Shown here: positions 19,106 to 29,292 of the stretch, in pieces
Position numbering within the stretch: position 1 is the first letter of the stretch
Layout of the letters: the number at the start of each line of letters is the position of its first letter
NCBI GenBank assembly: GCA_019352875.1
Contig: JAAAFW010000006.1
Coordinates: 125,354-189,353, forward strand
Origin: Pedobacter cryoconitis
Lineage (GTDB): Bacteria > Bacteroidota > Bacteroidia > Sphingobacteriales > Sphingobacteriaceae
Direction: 5' to 3'
DNA length: 64,000 nucleotides
Position numbers and translations under genes: made by a program
The notes under the pieces: generated by a model
The model's database searches: none
The model's input: the letters and a program-made list of their open reading frames with translations, nothing else
What the model was told of the DNA's origin: nothing

Positions 19106-19810
19106 ATGATAATCAAAAAATTGGCATTGGTTTTTTTGCTGCTCATAAATGCGGTGACAGGCATTCAAGGCCAAACTGTAAACCTGCAGTCCGGTGTATT
19201 GATCAGTAAGGCTGAGAATACCAGGCTATCAAATATTCAGATCTCCAATAAACGGAGTTCTGCAGTTGTGAAATCAGACCTGTTAGGTTTATATCAGATA
19301 TTGGCTGAAGTAGGGGATACACTGGAAATCAGTGATTCTTTATATGAGACACAAAAAATTGTCGTAAGCAATTTTACTTTTATCAAAACAACCTTAAGGC
19401 CCTGGCTGCTTTTAAATGAGGTTGTTATCCGGGCTAATTCAATTAAAGCAGATCTGGATGAAGTCCAGGGACAATTTAAAAGTCAGGGCGTATTTTACAC
19501 CGGAACTCCACATTATTATTACCTCCTGCTGAAACCAATGACGTTTATTTACGAGAACTTCAAAAAAGAAGTCAAAAATGCCAGGAAATTCAGAAAGTAT
19601 GCAGAGCATGAGCTGGCACATAATAAGATTACACAACGATTTAATAATCTCTCCATAAAAGCTGTTGTTCCGATAAACGATCAGGATTTGAGTTCTTTCA
19701 AATTACAGTATATGCCCTCGCCGGAACAAATAAGTGCCTGGAATGATTATGACCTGAACAGGTATATTATCAAATCATATGCACAGTTTAAAGCACAAAT
19801 GAAAAACTAA
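19106..19810 (+). CDS. Exported protein with carboxypeptidase-regulatory-like N domain
   Basis: A 234-residue protein with signal peptide MIIKKLALVFLLLINAVTGIQGQ. A beta-sandwich-like N-terminal region (residues about 25-100) follows, similar to the CarboxypepD_reg-like domain found at the front of SusC proteins: NIQISNKRSS, then GLYQILAEVGDTLEIS. The C-terminal half is charged and helical and contains no catalytic motif I can name. Similar proteins are frequent in Bacteroidota and have no defined role. It is convergent with the S41 peptidase gene, with a two-base gap. Confidence 0.6.
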   Translation: MIIKKLALVFLLLINAVTGIQGQTVNLQSGVLISKAENTRLSNIQISNKRSSAVVKSDLLGLYQILAEVGDTLEISDSLYETQKIVVSNFTFIKTTLRPWLLLNEVVIRANSIKADLDEVQGQFKSQGVFYTGTPHYYYLLLKPMTFIYENFKKEVKNARKFRKYAEHELAHNKITQRFNNLSIKAVVPINDQDLSSFKLQYMPSPEQISAWNDYDLNRYIIKSYAQFKAQMKN

Positions 19811-19812
19811 AG

Positions 19813-21642
19813 CTACTTCGTTGCCATCTTTAAAGCCGCCTCAAGTATTTCGTCCCGGCCCGAGCTTATGCCTTGTATCGTTGGATTTACAATTATATCA
19901 GGAATAATTCCTTTAAGATGATGTTTGCTTCCATCATTATTTTTGACGAGCATCCCCGTGTAGGCAACTGAATAACGCCCCGGTAAGTAAATCACGTTCA
20001 TGCTGCCGTTTGTACCTGAAGTCGGTTGCCCGATAAGTGTTGCCAGTTTGAAATCCTTCATGCGGCTGAGTAAGGTCTCCGAAGCACTTTGTGCGGTGGC
20101 ATCTACCAGAAAATAGATCTTTGCCTTTAAATGCGGCGATACCGGAACTAATTGCGTCGGATCTTTTTCATACGTTAACTGCTGCATATCCGGATAAATA
20201 ATCTCAGGCGTAAAGAAAGTTTGAGGGTTTACAGTCTGAGTTAGCAGATGTGGGATAAGATTAAAAGCATTGTCAGAAGCAGGGTAACCTCTTAAGTCAA
20301 ATATCACTGCTTTCGCAATTGCCAGTTCCTTTTCATACTGCTGTTCTGAAATAGTATCTGTAGACAAGTTCAGATAAAATACACCCGGTTTTACCCATCC
20401 TCTTTTTACAGGACTTTTTGTAAATGATCCGTTCCTGTAACCAACTCCTTTCACATTCCTTGCCAGAATCAGTGACGTTTTGGTTCCTTTCCGGTCAAGT
20501 ACCAAAGAAATATCTGTATTTTCCGGGCCGTTGAGTAAGGTCACCAGGCCTTTAGATTCTTTCCATTGAGCTGAGCCGGACAGATACGTCTCTTTCTCTG
20601 ACAGCGCCTCAGCAGCAGAGATATGATTAATTGAGTCTATTATATCCCCGCGTGCAATAACTTTAATTAGCGTGCTATCCAAAACTTCTTTGACCAGCAC
20701 CTTTCCCGCTACCCTGGCCAGAATTAATGGCGCCGAAGCATCATTACTCTGATCGCTGCCATCTGACAATTCAATAAACATATGTCCATCATTGAGTGGT
20801 GCACACATTAGCTTCAGTGTATTTAAGAAATCATGGGAAGTTTGATCGGCCATTGCTTTCGTGAATGCAGCCGTCAGAATTTCCTGTGCAGAGGCCGATG
20901 CATCTTCCCAGTAAGGAAATGAATGTTTGAGAATATTCCAGGTGATTATAATATCGGCCAGTCTGATCTCCGGTACATCTCCCGTGATCATTAATTTCCC
21001 TTCCGGATTTTTAGGGAGGGCGGTATTCATTGCGGCTGTCAGCTGTTGGTTTGCCACTGTATCTGCTTTTGGATAAGTCTGCGCGGCATTTCCATATAAA
21101 GCATAGGGAACTATGCAAGATATGCCTGTAACAATTTCTTGCTGCAGGTATTCGCCAACTGCCGTGTGTTTGGTTAACAAAGGGATCTGTGGTACAGGGG
21201 CTCCGGGTTCGGTAACCGTATTTCTATTTAAACGCCTGCTCCAGTATGTTCCATTTTTAAATATGGGCAGTTCGAAGCCGATATGCTGCCAGCTTATTGT
21301 CTGATAGCCCCGGAGATTTTCAGGTGTAAGTTCCTGTATAGAGAAATGCGCGGGGCTGGAGTTCAGGAATACTTTAACAGTCGGGGCAATCGGTATGAAT
21401 ATACTTTTGAGTACACTGATTAGTTCTGCATCATCTTTCACTTTCAGCATCTGCTGACTTCCATAAATAGCCAGAATAGCCCAGTCTCGTGGGGCTTCAT
21501 CGGCAGGATGGAAGTACTGGACAAACCCATATAACCGCGTAAATGCCTCTAGATTCCGAATTTGGCGACTGGTTGACTGTGCTTGAAGATTATAAAAAGA
21601 TAAAGACGCAAATAAAAAAAGCAATGAAAAGTGTTTGAGCAT
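19813..21642 (-). CDS. S41-family peptidase (tail-specific/Tricorn type), exported
   Basis: A 609-residue protein with signal peptide MLKHFSLLFLFASLSFYNLQAQ and a long N-terminal region. The S41 core in the C-terminal third carries AVIFDLRGYPAS, then YFLVDATAQSASETLLSRM with the nucleophile Ser, then LIGQPTSGTNGSM. A PDZ-like portion lies around residues 300-360. Bacteroidota carry many such periplasmic peptidases with poorly known substrates. It is divergent from the NlpC/P60-SusC-SusD operon, which fits a shared role in peptide breakdown and uptake; that link is inferred. A TAnnTTTG match on the minus strand lies far upstream (21808-21815). Confidence 0.85.
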   Translation of the reverse strand: MLKHFSLLFLFASLSFYNLQAQSTSRQIRNLEAFTRLYGFVQYFHPADEAPRDWAILAIYGSQQMLKVKDDAELISVLKSIFIPIAPTVKVFLNSSPAHFSIQELTPENLRGYQTISWQHIGFELPIFKNGTYWSRRLNRNTVTEPGAPVPQIPLLTKHTAVGEYLQQEIVTGISCIVPYALYGNAAQTYPKADTVANQQLTAAMNTALPKNPEGKLMITGDVPEIRLADIIITWNILKHSFPYWEDASASAQEILTAAFTKAMADQTSHDFLNTLKLMCAPLNDGHMFIELSDGSDQSNDASAPLILARVAGKVLVKEVLDSTLIKVIARGDIIDSINHISAAEALSEKETYLSGSAQWKESKGLVTLLNGPENTDISLVLDRKGTKTSLILARNVKGVGYRNGSFTKSPVKRGWVKPGVFYLNLSTDTISEQQYEKELAIAKAVIFDLRGYPASDNAFNLIPHLLTQTVNPQTFFTPEIIYPDMQQLTYEKDPTQLVPVSPHLKAKIYFLVDATAQSASETLLSRMKDFKLATLIGQPTSGTNGSMNVIYLPGRYSVAYTGMLVKNNDGSKHHLKGIIPDIIVNPTIQGISSGRDEILEAALKMATK

Positions 21643-21921
21643 ATACCAAGATAGTTATTGCAGTCTTACGCTGATTTTTTTGCAGAATGATTTAACAGTT
21701 TTTAACCTAAGTACCGGTTAAAGAACAAAGAATTGGAGCTGTCTCTTAAGAAACACAGTTTTTAGGTCCGGGTATCCATCAGAAAGCAGGTCGAATACTC
21801 TTTTTAGCAAAAATAATACGCGATTTTCTTATCAAAACGTTTTTTTTGATTTGAATCACGGAAATATGGATGAAAAAAAATTACATTTAGTACACCATAA
21901 AACCTTTATCTAACCAAAAAC

Positions 21922-23157
21922 ATGAAATATAGCAATTGCCTGATGGTTCTCCTTCTGGGAGGAAGTCTGAATGCGCTGGCTTTTCAATCACCTGATAGTA
22001 CCCAATACTTTCAGGTTCGACAGCTTACAGAGAACACCGGTAAATTATTGGTGCCGGATAAACGTACAGATCTGTTTCAATACGAACTCGAAGGAACAAA
22101 TCCCGTAACCATTAATCTTGAAACAACCATCGCCGGTGCCACCACAGCATTACAGTCCGCTTATAACCAGGCCGGCCTCCACACTATTATAAAGACCAGT
22201 CTGTTACCATTGTCAGAGCCCGGTGCGGTAACACATGGTGTGGTGAAACTCTCTGTCGGTAACAACCGTAAAACACCAGATCATGCTGCGGAGATGGTTA
22301 CACAAACTATTTTAGGTACACCACTGCAGATTCTTAAAAAGCAGCGTGGTTATTCCCTGGTCCGTTCCCCGGATAACTATATTTCTTGGCTGGAGAATGA
22401 GTCCATTGCCTTAATGGAAGATTCTCGTTTCATGGAATGGGAACAAGAGAAAAAGGTAGTTTACACCGCCGATAATGGGTTCTCCTATACCGAGCCGAAT
22501 GAAAATTCCCTGCGCGTATCAGATCTGGTTAAAGGAAATATCCTGAGTGTAACCGGTAAGAAGGGTAAATATTATCATGTCCTTTATCCAGATGGGAGAG
22601 CGGGATATATCCACACAAAAGATGCTGTTGACTATAAAAAATGGCTGGGGAGGCCTAATCCTACAGCAAGCCAGATTCTGGAAACTGCTAAATTATTTGT
22701 AGGTGTACCCTATCTCTGGGGCGGTACCTCCATTAAGGGTGTAGACTGCAGCGGCTTTACTAAAAGCGCCTATTTTCTGAATGGAATTGTATTACCAAGA
22801 GACGCCTCACAACAGGCATTGGTAGGAGAAGCAGTGGATATTTATGAAGCAGATACCGTTAACCTGCAGAAGAGTCTCCAGAATCTCAAAGCAGGGGATC
22901 TGCTGTTTTTCGCGTCGTCCAAAGGAAGAGTAGCTAATCCCCGGATTACACATACAGCCATTTATATGGGAGATGGCGTGTTCATTCAGGCAGCAGGCTT
23001 AGTTAGAATCAACAGTATGATTCCGTCGGCTGGTGACTATGCAGATTTTCAGTCCCGGACACTGGTGAGCGCAAGAAGAATGTTAACTGCAGTTGGCAGT
23101 CCGCAGATCAGCCGGGTAGAAGACAACCCCTTTTACCGCAATACCGGTAAAAAATAA
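21922..23157 (+). CDS. NlpC/P60 (C40) cell-wall peptidase with SH3-like domains
   Basis: A 411-residue exported enzyme with signal peptide MKYSNCLMVLLLGGSLNALAFQ. A bacterial SH3-like region with WLENESIALMED and then VKGNILSVTGKKGKYYHVLYPDG lies at about residues 120-235. The C-terminal NlpC/P60 domain has the nucleophile in GVDCSGFTKSAYF and the His in ITHTAIYMGDG. Such enzymes cut gamma-D-Glu to diamino-acid bonds of peptidoglycan stem peptides. It is the first gene of an operon with a SusC/SusD pair (gap 30 bases), suggesting that it trims peptides or murein fragments for import. Confidence 0.9.
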   Translation: MKYSNCLMVLLLGGSLNALAFQSPDSTQYFQVRQLTENTGKLLVPDKRTDLFQYELEGTNPVTINLETTIAGATTALQSAYNQAGLHTIIKTSLLPLSEPGAVTHGVVKLSVGNNRKTPDHAAEMVTQTILGTPLQILKKQRGYSLVRSPDNYISWLENESIALMEDSRFMEWEQEKKVVYTADNGFSYTEPNENSLRVSDLVKGNILSVTGKKGKYYHVLYPDGRAGYIHTKDAVDYKKWLGRPNPTASQILETAKLFVGVPYLWGGTSIKGVDCSGFTKSAYFLNGIVLPRDASQQALVGEAVDIYEADTVNLQKSLQNLKAGDLLFFASSKGRVANPRITHTAIYMGDGVFIQAAGLVRINSMIPSAGDYADFQSRTLVSARRMLTAVGSPQISRVEDNPFYRNTGKK

Positions 23158-23187
23158 AACGAACCAAAACAACCTAAACCAAAACTT

Positions 23188-26100
23188 ATGAAAAAAACCA
23201 TTACTCTACTCATTCTATTCTTTTGTTGTGCGGGTCTACTACGGGCGCAGGAAAAAGACATCCGGGGTAAAATCACTTCCTCAGAAGACGGACAGCCACT
23301 TCCCGGAGTTAGTATTACAGTTAAAGGAACCAGCAATGGAACTTCTTCCAATTCACAGGGAGAATATGCGATTAAGGCCAGTACGGGAGCCGTTCTTGTT
23401 TTCCGTTCTATCGGATACCAGTTGCAGGAAGCAGCAGTTGGCTCAGGTAATACCGTAAATATATTGCTGAAAGCAGATGACCAGAATCTATCAGAAATTG
23501 TCGTTACAGCGATGGGTATTAAACGCTCTGAGAAGTCACTCGGATACGCCACTCAAAGTGTTAAAGGAGAAGATCTGACTATAGCTAAACAACAGAATGT
23601 ACTGGGTTCACTGGCAGGTAAAGTTGCCGGTGTACAGGTTACCGGTTCATCCGGAGCGAGTATGGGTGGAACGCAGAAGATTAAAATCCGCGGGGCTAAC
23701 TCCCTGTCAGGGAACGATCAGCCCCTGATGGTTGTGGATGGAACACCGATCTCGAATACCAATTTCTCCAATACTACATCTAACGGTGCCGATTATGGAA
23801 ACCTGGCTCAGGATATCAATTCAGAAGATATTGAATCTGTTAATGTCCTGAAAGGACCGGCAGCTTCTGCGTTATATGGTTTAAGAGGCCAGTATGGTGT
23901 AATTTTGATCACCACTAAAAAAGGAAAAAAAGGGCCTAAAAAAACAGATGTACAATTCAGCTCTGCATTTACGGTAGACAAAACGGGCAATTTCATGCCA
24001 TTGCAGAATACCTATGGCGTGGGAAATAATCAGACCTTCCTGACGCTGGCTAACGGACAGAAATATGTGAATGGGAATGACGAAAGCTGGGGACCAAAAA
24101 TGGATGGTACACCGGTAAGAATGTATTATAGTTTCTATCCGCAGGATGAACGTTTCGGACAGGAAACCCCATTTGTACCTCAGCCAAATAACATCAAAGA
24201 TTTATACCGTACCGGATACACTTTCAACAATAATATTTCGGTAGCAGGAGGAAATGAAAACTCGGCCCTGCGCTTCAGTTATAATAATGCTTATACGCAA
24301 GGGGTGTTACCGAATACCTGGCTAAAAAGAAATAACCTGGGTGTAAACGGATCACTGGATCTGACTCCGAAACTCAGTGTAGGTGCTAATTTAAATTATG
24401 CGAATAACAATGGCCAGCGTCCGGCAGAAGGCTATCAGGGTTCAGGAACAGGTGCTGTACAGTGGTTCCAGCGGAATATAGATATGAACGAACTCAAAAA
24501 CTATAAATACGCAGATGGAACGATCAAAAACTGGAATGTAAACCCGAACACGACTACCGGATTAATTGCTAATAACAAACCAAGTGACTGGAATAATCCC
24601 TTCTTTGATCTTTATGAAAATCTGAATAACGATAACCGTGACCGTTTCTTTGGAGATATCAATGCCACTTATCAGGTTATACCAGAGTTAAAATTAAGCG
24701 GGTTTATCCGTTCAGATATGTTTACGCAAAATATTACCAGCAGAAGAGCCTTAGGCGGGTTTGAAACCGAAGGATATACAGCCGGTAAATATCAGAATAC
24801 AGAAAATAACTATGAATTCCTGGGTCAGTATACCAAAACCTGGAATGACCTTTCTGTAAGTGCAAATGTGGGTGCAAATATCCTGACCCAGAAATATACC
24901 TACCTCAGACAGGCTACCAGAGGAGGACTGTCCAGTCCTGGTTTTTATAATATAGAAGCTTCTATCGACAGACCGGAGACCGTATCTTATGAAAGAAGAA
25001 AAGAAGTCAGGAGTGTGTATGCAACGGGGTCAGTTGGCTATAAAGATACCTACTTCCTGGATGCAACTATCCGTAATGATATTTCCTCGGCATTGCCAAA
25101 AGACAATAATTCCTACTGGTATCCTTCGGTAAGCGGAAGTTTTGTGTTCAGTGAGCTGGTTAAATGGGCACCCTTAAGTTATGGTAAAATCAGGGCCGGT
25201 TATGCCATTGCAGGATCTGACCTTTCTCCTTATCAGACCGCGTTCTTTTATGAGACAGGCAATACTTATAAAACCGAAACCTCCACTACCAATACACAGT
25301 ATATTCCAGATCAGCTGAACAATCCAAATATCAAGCCTTCATTCTCACACTCTGTAGAGACAGGTATTGATTTAAGATTCCTTAAAAACCGTGTGGGCAT
25401 AGAATTCACCTGGTACAAACAACAGAATACCGATCAGATTATTCCGCTTAAGGTGTCCGGAGCGAGTGGATATGAATCTTCAGTAATTAATGCCGGAAAA
25501 ATTGAAAATAAAGGTATTGAAATCGCCTTAAATGGAAAGCCGGTCGTTTCTTCTGGTTTCAGCTGGGATGTAGCGGTTAACTTTAGCCGTAACAAGAGTA
25601 TGATTAAAGAATTATATCCGGGAATTGATATCTATCAGCTGGATGTTAACGTCTATTCAAAAGTAAATGTATATCTGAATGCCACAACCGGGCAGCCGTT
25701 TGGTAACCTGGTGGGGCAGGCTTATCAGCGAGACGCCGCTACTGGTAAAATACTGCTGGATGCTAATAATCTGCCACTTTATGAAGCCAATCATGACTTT
25801 GGAAGTGTATTACCTAAATTCACTGGTGGTTTCTCCAATACCTTCCATATCGGCAGGTTTGATGTGGGTGCCATGATAGACTTCCAGTCCGGGGGTAAAT
25901 TCTTCAGCTGGAGTAAAATGCTAACTGTAAAATCAGGTCAGGCACCAGAGACAGCAGCATTGAATGACCAGGGCAAAAATGTACGTGACCCGCTTGCTGA
26001 AGGCGGAGGTGTTAAGGTAAATGGTATATCTAAGGCAACAGGACAGGAAGTAACAGCTTATGTCGATGCCAAGAACTACTACCGGAATACACTGGGTACA

Positions 26101-26376
26101 CAGGTTTATGAAGAATGGCTTATGGATGCCTCTTATATTAAACTTCGGGAAGTAAGCATTGCTTATAACCTGAATCAGAAAATGCTAACGAAATTACCGT
26201 TCAAAGCGGTAAGGATTGCGTTGATGGCCAGAAACCCGTGGATGATCTGGCAGAAAGCACCAAAAGGTCTGGATCCTTCAGATCTTTCTGCCGGTGCGGC
26301 TTCTATCAGCTGGATTGAAAAAGGACAATTACCAACAGTCCGTTCTTACGGCGTAAACCTGAACCTGACATTTTAA
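23188..26376 (+). CDS. SusC/RagA-family TonB-linked outer membrane transporter
   Basis: A 1062-residue TonB-dependent transporter. After a signal peptide ending LLRAQ comes a CarboxypepD_reg-like domain (KDIRGKITSSEDGQPLPGVS). A plug domain follows with SEIVVTAMGIKRSEKSLGYA, the motif KIKIRGANSL, MVVDGTPISN and ALYGLRGQYGVILITTKKGK. The barrel ends in NLNLTF, with the terminal aromatic Phe needed for barrel assembly. No STN domain, so it is not an anti-sigma signal transducer. With the SusD protein downstream it should import a bulky nutrient; the NlpC/P60 gene in the operon points to peptides or murein fragments. Confidence 0.95.
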   Translation: MKKTITLLILFFCCAGLLRAQEKDIRGKITSSEDGQPLPGVSITVKGTSNGTSSNSQGEYAIKASTGAVLVFRSIGYQLQEAAVGSGNTVNILLKADDQNLSEIVVTAMGIKRSEKSLGYATQSVKGEDLTIAKQQNVLGSLAGKVAGVQVTGSSGASMGGTQKIKIRGANSLSGNDQPLMVVDGTPISNTNFSNTTSNGADYGNLAQDINSEDIESVNVLKGPAASALYGLRGQYGVILITTKKGKKGPKKTDVQFSSAFTVDKTGNFMPLQNTYGVGNNQTFLTLANGQKYVNGNDESWGPKMDGTPVRMYYSFYPQDERFGQETPFVPQPNNIKDLYRTGYTFNNNISVAGGNENSALRFSYNNAYTQGVLPNTWLKRNNLGVNGSLDLTPKLSVGANLNYANNNGQRPAEGYQGSGTGAVQWFQRNIDMNELKNYKYADGTIKNWNVNPNTTTGLIANNKPSDWNNPFFDLYENLNNDNRDRFFGDINATYQVIPELKLSGFIRSDMFTQNITSRRALGGFETEGYTAGKYQNTENNYEFLGQYTKTWNDLSVSANVGANILTQKYTYLRQATRGGLSSPGFYNIEASIDRPETVSYERRKEVRSVYATGSVGYKDTYFLDATIRNDISSALPKDNNSYWYPSVSGSFVFSELVKWAPLSYGKIRAGYAIAGSDLSPYQTAFFYETGNTYKTETSTTNTQYIPDQLNNPNIKPSFSHSVETGIDLRFLKNRVGIEFTWYKQQNTDQIIPLKVSGASGYESSVINAGKIENKGIEIALNGKPVVSSGFSWDVAVNFSRNKSMIKELYPGIDIYQLDVNVYSKVNVYLNATTGQPFGNLVGQAYQRDAATGKILLDANNLPLYEANHDFGSVLPKFTGGFSNTFHIGRFDVGAMIDFQSGGKFFSWSKMLTVKSGQAPETAALNDQGKNVRDPLAEGGGVKVNGISKATGQEVTAYVDAKNYYRNTLGTQVYEEWLMDASYIKLREVSIAYNLNQKMLTKLPFKAVRIALMARNPWMIWQKAPKGLDPSDLSAGAASISWIEKGQLPTVRSYGVNLNLTF

Positions 26377-26419
26377 TTGACGGCATGCAGGCCCGACCTG
26401 AATGCATAAAGAAAAACAC

Positions 26420-27847
26420 ATGAGAAAGATTAATAAATACATACTCATACTGGCAGCCGGCGTATGCTTTACCGGATGTACCAAATTTGATGATGATATC
26501 AATACAAATCCTAATAAGCCGGCTAAAGTATCCGGTACGCAGCTGATTGCAAATTCAGAAATGTACCTGCCGGGAATTGCAAATAACGCCTATAGTAGTT
26601 TGTATCCGCAGTACCTGGCCAATACTACCTATATTGACGATGCCCGTTATACAACCGTTAATTTTAATTTTTATTCCTGGTATTATGGGCCGCTGATGAA
26701 CCTGGAAAGTGTAATTAACTCTAAAACACTTGACGGAAATGAAGGCCCGGTGGAAAATCAGGTGGCTGTGGCTAAAATCCTGAAAGCCTATTTCTTTTGG
26801 CATCTGACAGACCGTTGGGGAGATTTGCCTTACTCTCAGGCTTTAAAAGGTAGTGAGAATCTAAATCCAGCCTATGATAAACAAGAACAGATTTATGACA
26901 ATTTGTTCCTTTTGCTGGACCAGGCCAATGCGACCTTAACCAATTCAACGGGTGCTATTAAAAATGATATTGTTTATGGCGGAGCATCTTTAAGCTGGAA
27001 AAAGTTTGCTAATACCATCCATATGCTTATGGCTTTACGCTTGTCTAAAGTGAATGAAAATAAGGCAAAAACAGAATTCAACAAAGCGCTGAACGCAGGG
27101 ATTATAGATAATAATTCTGCAAATTTCGTTTATAAGCATCTGGCAGAAGAGACTAACGAGAACTACTGGTATACTTCTTATACCCGTCAGGGGAGAAACT
27201 GGTATGCACTTAGTAAACCGCTGGTAGATCTGATGCAGGGCACAGCCGACCCGCGTCTGGCTACTTATGCAGATAGAAACGCGAAGGGGAATTACGTAGG
27301 TCTGGCTTATGGTCTAAGTGATGCGGTAAAGGTAGAAGAGTATTCGCTGCTGGGCTCCAACCTTCGCAAACAGACTTCGCCGGTTTACCTGGTCACTTAT
27401 GCGCAGGCTTTATTCGCGAAAGCAGAAGCTGCTAAAGCAGGCTGGATTCCAGGGGGAGACGCTGCGGCAGAAACCAACTATAAACAAGCTATTGAAGCTT
27501 CGGTGAGACAATGGAACAATAATGATGTAACCGGTCTTGATAACTTTCTTATTCAACCTGAAGTCGCTTATACCGCAGCAGAAGGAACCCGCAAGATTGC
27601 AACCCAACGTTGGGTACATCTCTTTTTAAATGGATATGAGTCCTGGTCTGAATGGCGCAGGACCGGCTTCCCGGTATTATCACCGGCACCAAACAATAAT
27701 AACAAACAGATTCCCCGCAGAGAAGGGTATCCGACTCAGGAACGTTTGAATAACACCAATAATTATAACCAGGCAGTAAGTTCGTTCCCTTATGGCGGGT
27801 CGGATAACCTGGATGCAAGAGTATGGTGGGATAACCCAAATAAATAA
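26420..27847 (+). CDS. SusD-like outer membrane lipoprotein (SusD-like_2 type)
   Basis: A lipoprotein with signal peptide MRKINKYILILAAGVCFTGC (lipobox FTGC), then DDDINTNPNKPAKVSGTQLI. This opening is typical of the SusD-like_2 group (PF12771) rather than canonical RagB. TPR-like helices follow, including LKAYFFWHLTDRWGDLPYSQ. Near the end ATQRWVHLFLNGYESWSEWRRTG is a family hallmark. It caps the preceding SusC barrel and binds substrate at the cell surface. ATG 26420 starts the signal peptide; in-frame ATG 26402 would add six residues. A strong terminator follows. Confidence 0.92.
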   Translation: MRKINKYILILAAGVCFTGCTKFDDDINTNPNKPAKVSGTQLIANSEMYLPGIANNAYSSLYPQYLANTTYIDDARYTTVNFNFYSWYYGPLMNLESVINSKTLDGNEGPVENQVAVAKILKAYFFWHLTDRWGDLPYSQALKGSENLNPAYDKQEQIYDNLFLLLDQANATLTNSTGAIKNDIVYGGASLSWKKFANTIHMLMALRLSKVNENKAKTEFNKALNAGIIDNNSANFVYKHLAEETNENYWYTSYTRQGRNWYALSKPLVDLMQGTADPRLATYADRNAKGNYVGLAYGLSDAVKVEEYSLLGSNLRKQTSPVYLVTYAQALFAKAEAAKAGWIPGGDAAAETNYKQAIEASVRQWNNNDVTGLDNFLIQPEVAYTAAEGTRKIATQRWVHLFLNGYESWSEWRRTGFPVLSPAPNNNNKQIPRREGYPTQERLNNTNNYNQAVSSFPYGGSDNLDARVWWDNPNK

Positions 27848-27860
27848 AGCCTGATGTGCA

Positions 27861-27905
27861 AAACAAAAAAGCGCCTGAGAAATGATTTCAGGCGCTTTTT
27901 TGTTT
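27861..27905. terminator. Bidirectional terminator after the SusCD operon
   Basis: Arms at about 27861-27878 and 27888-27905 form a perfect 18-bp stem with core AGCGCCTGA/TCAGGCGCT and A/T tails, so both strands have a T run. It separates the SusD gene from the convergent DUF4143 ATPase gene. Confidence 0.92.
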
Positions 27906-27913
27906 AAAAATAT

Positions 27914-29269
27914 TTAAAGTTCCTGCTGAACGAACCATGCAATATACGCAGGCAGGCAGGTAGCCGCATAGTAAGGTAAATTCATCAGTATATAGGGTTT
28001 CTTACCTGGTGTAACTGCTTTTTCAATATTAAAACTACCTCCATACATACGGACAGCATAAGGATGGTCTGAAGCATCAATGAACTGGTGAAGTGATTTC
28101 AAACTCCCGGTGCTTCCTGATTTTATTTCTATGGGTATAATCAAATTTTGATGAGAATAAAGTAAATCAACCTCTGCATTTGATTGAGATTTTTCTCTCA
28201 CCCAAAAATTAGGTTTATGTGCTGAAATGCTTTGGATTGATATAAGTTCCTGTGTTACCAGATGCGGTATAACGGCACCTTTATAAGCACTATTCAAATC
28301 ATTCATCGCCAACATTTCCAGTTGTATACCAAGTGAATAGTTGACTAGGCCTGTATCTATAAATTGTAAACGAGGTGATTTCTTCAGATCAGTTTTCAGA
28401 GGTGGAACCATGTCTGTTGTAGGGTAAATCAAACGTATAATTTTTGCATCGTCCAGTGTCCTGAATGCTTCTCCTACTTCACGTGATCGGTAATTGGAGT
28501 TACCGAAGCCCTGAAACTTAATGCGTTCATCGAGATACAACGGAGCGGTATCCATCACATGTTTAATAATCTTCCTTTCTGTGTCGTTAGAAGTATATTT
28601 CTCCACATCATTTTTATAAGTAGCCCAAATACTTTCATATGTCCTTGGTAAATCTGAAAGATTCTGTTGTTGAACATCTCTTTTTATTACCTCTGGCATT
28701 CCGCCGATGATTGCATAACGATGAAAGGCATCCATTAATAATTGATGGGCAACTGGTTTAACCGGAACAGAATTCAGATATTTTAGCAACTCTTGTTTGC
28801 CTGTAGCGTCTAAATATTCCTGAAAATTTAGCGGATATAGGTATAGGAATTCTACTCTGCCTACCGGAAAGCTATTTACCTTTCTCACTGCAAACTCTAA
28901 AAGTGAACCAGCGCTAATTACATGAAGTTCGGGTACTTCTTCATAGAAGTATCTTAATATCTGAATTGCTTTTGGACTTTCCTGTATTTCATCGATGAAT
29001 AAAAGTGTATCTGCAATATCGGATGAGGGAATATTGTTAGCTAAAAGCAGTGCTTCTAAAATTGTTTGAACATCGTCAAAGTTCTCAAAATAACGGCGGT
29101 CATTAACCTTTTCAAGGTTAAGTATAATAGAATATCTGTAAGTTTTTGCGAAATCTCTTATCAATGTGGTTTTTCCAACCTGACGGGCTCCTCTTATGAT
29201 AAGCGGTTTTCGGCTATCACTTAGTTTCCAGTTGTTTAGATAAGTTTCAATATTCCTTTTAAATGACAT
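27914..29269 (-). CDS. AAA ATPase with C-terminal DUF4143
   Basis: A 451-residue protein with Walker A in RGARQVGKTTLIRDF (residues about 26-40) and Walker B in LLFIDEIQESPKAIQIL. An AAA_14 lid and winged-helix-like middle follow, then a DUF4143 nuclease-fold-like C domain with VREKSQSNAEVDLLYSHQ and IPIEIKSGS, resembling a PD-(D/E)xK site (E..D..E-K). These proteins are widespread, often horizontally mobile, and of unsettled function. It stands alone on its strand. Its promoter is embedded in three 13-bp direct repeats spaced exactly 33 bp apart, implying specific control. Confidence 0.88.
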   Translation of the reverse strand: MSFKRNIETYLNNWKLSDSRKPLIIRGARQVGKTTLIRDFAKTYRYSIILNLEKVNDRRYFENFDDVQTILEALLLANNIPSSDIADTLLFIDEIQESPKAIQILRYFYEEVPELHVISAGSLLEFAVRKVNSFPVGRVEFLYLYPLNFQEYLDATGKQELLKYLNSVPVKPVAHQLLMDAFHRYAIIGGMPEVIKRDVQQQNLSDLPRTYESIWATYKNDVEKYTSNDTERKIIKHVMDTAPLYLDERIKFQGFGNSNYRSREVGEAFRTLDDAKIIRLIYPTTDMVPPLKTDLKKSPRLQFIDTGLVNYSLGIQLEMLAMNDLNSAYKGAVIPHLVTQELISIQSISAHKPNFWVREKSQSNAEVDLLYSHQNLIIPIEIKSGSTGSLKSLHQFIDASDHPYAVRMYGGSFNIEKAVTPGKKPYILMNLPYYAATCLPAYIAWFVQQEL

Positions 29270-29292
29270 GGTAAAATTAAAGTTTCAATAGG

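Noticed and set aside
21736..21760. IS-end-like sequence GAGCTGTCTCTTAAG
   Set aside because: Resembles some transposon tips, but no inverted partner or target duplication could be found nearby.
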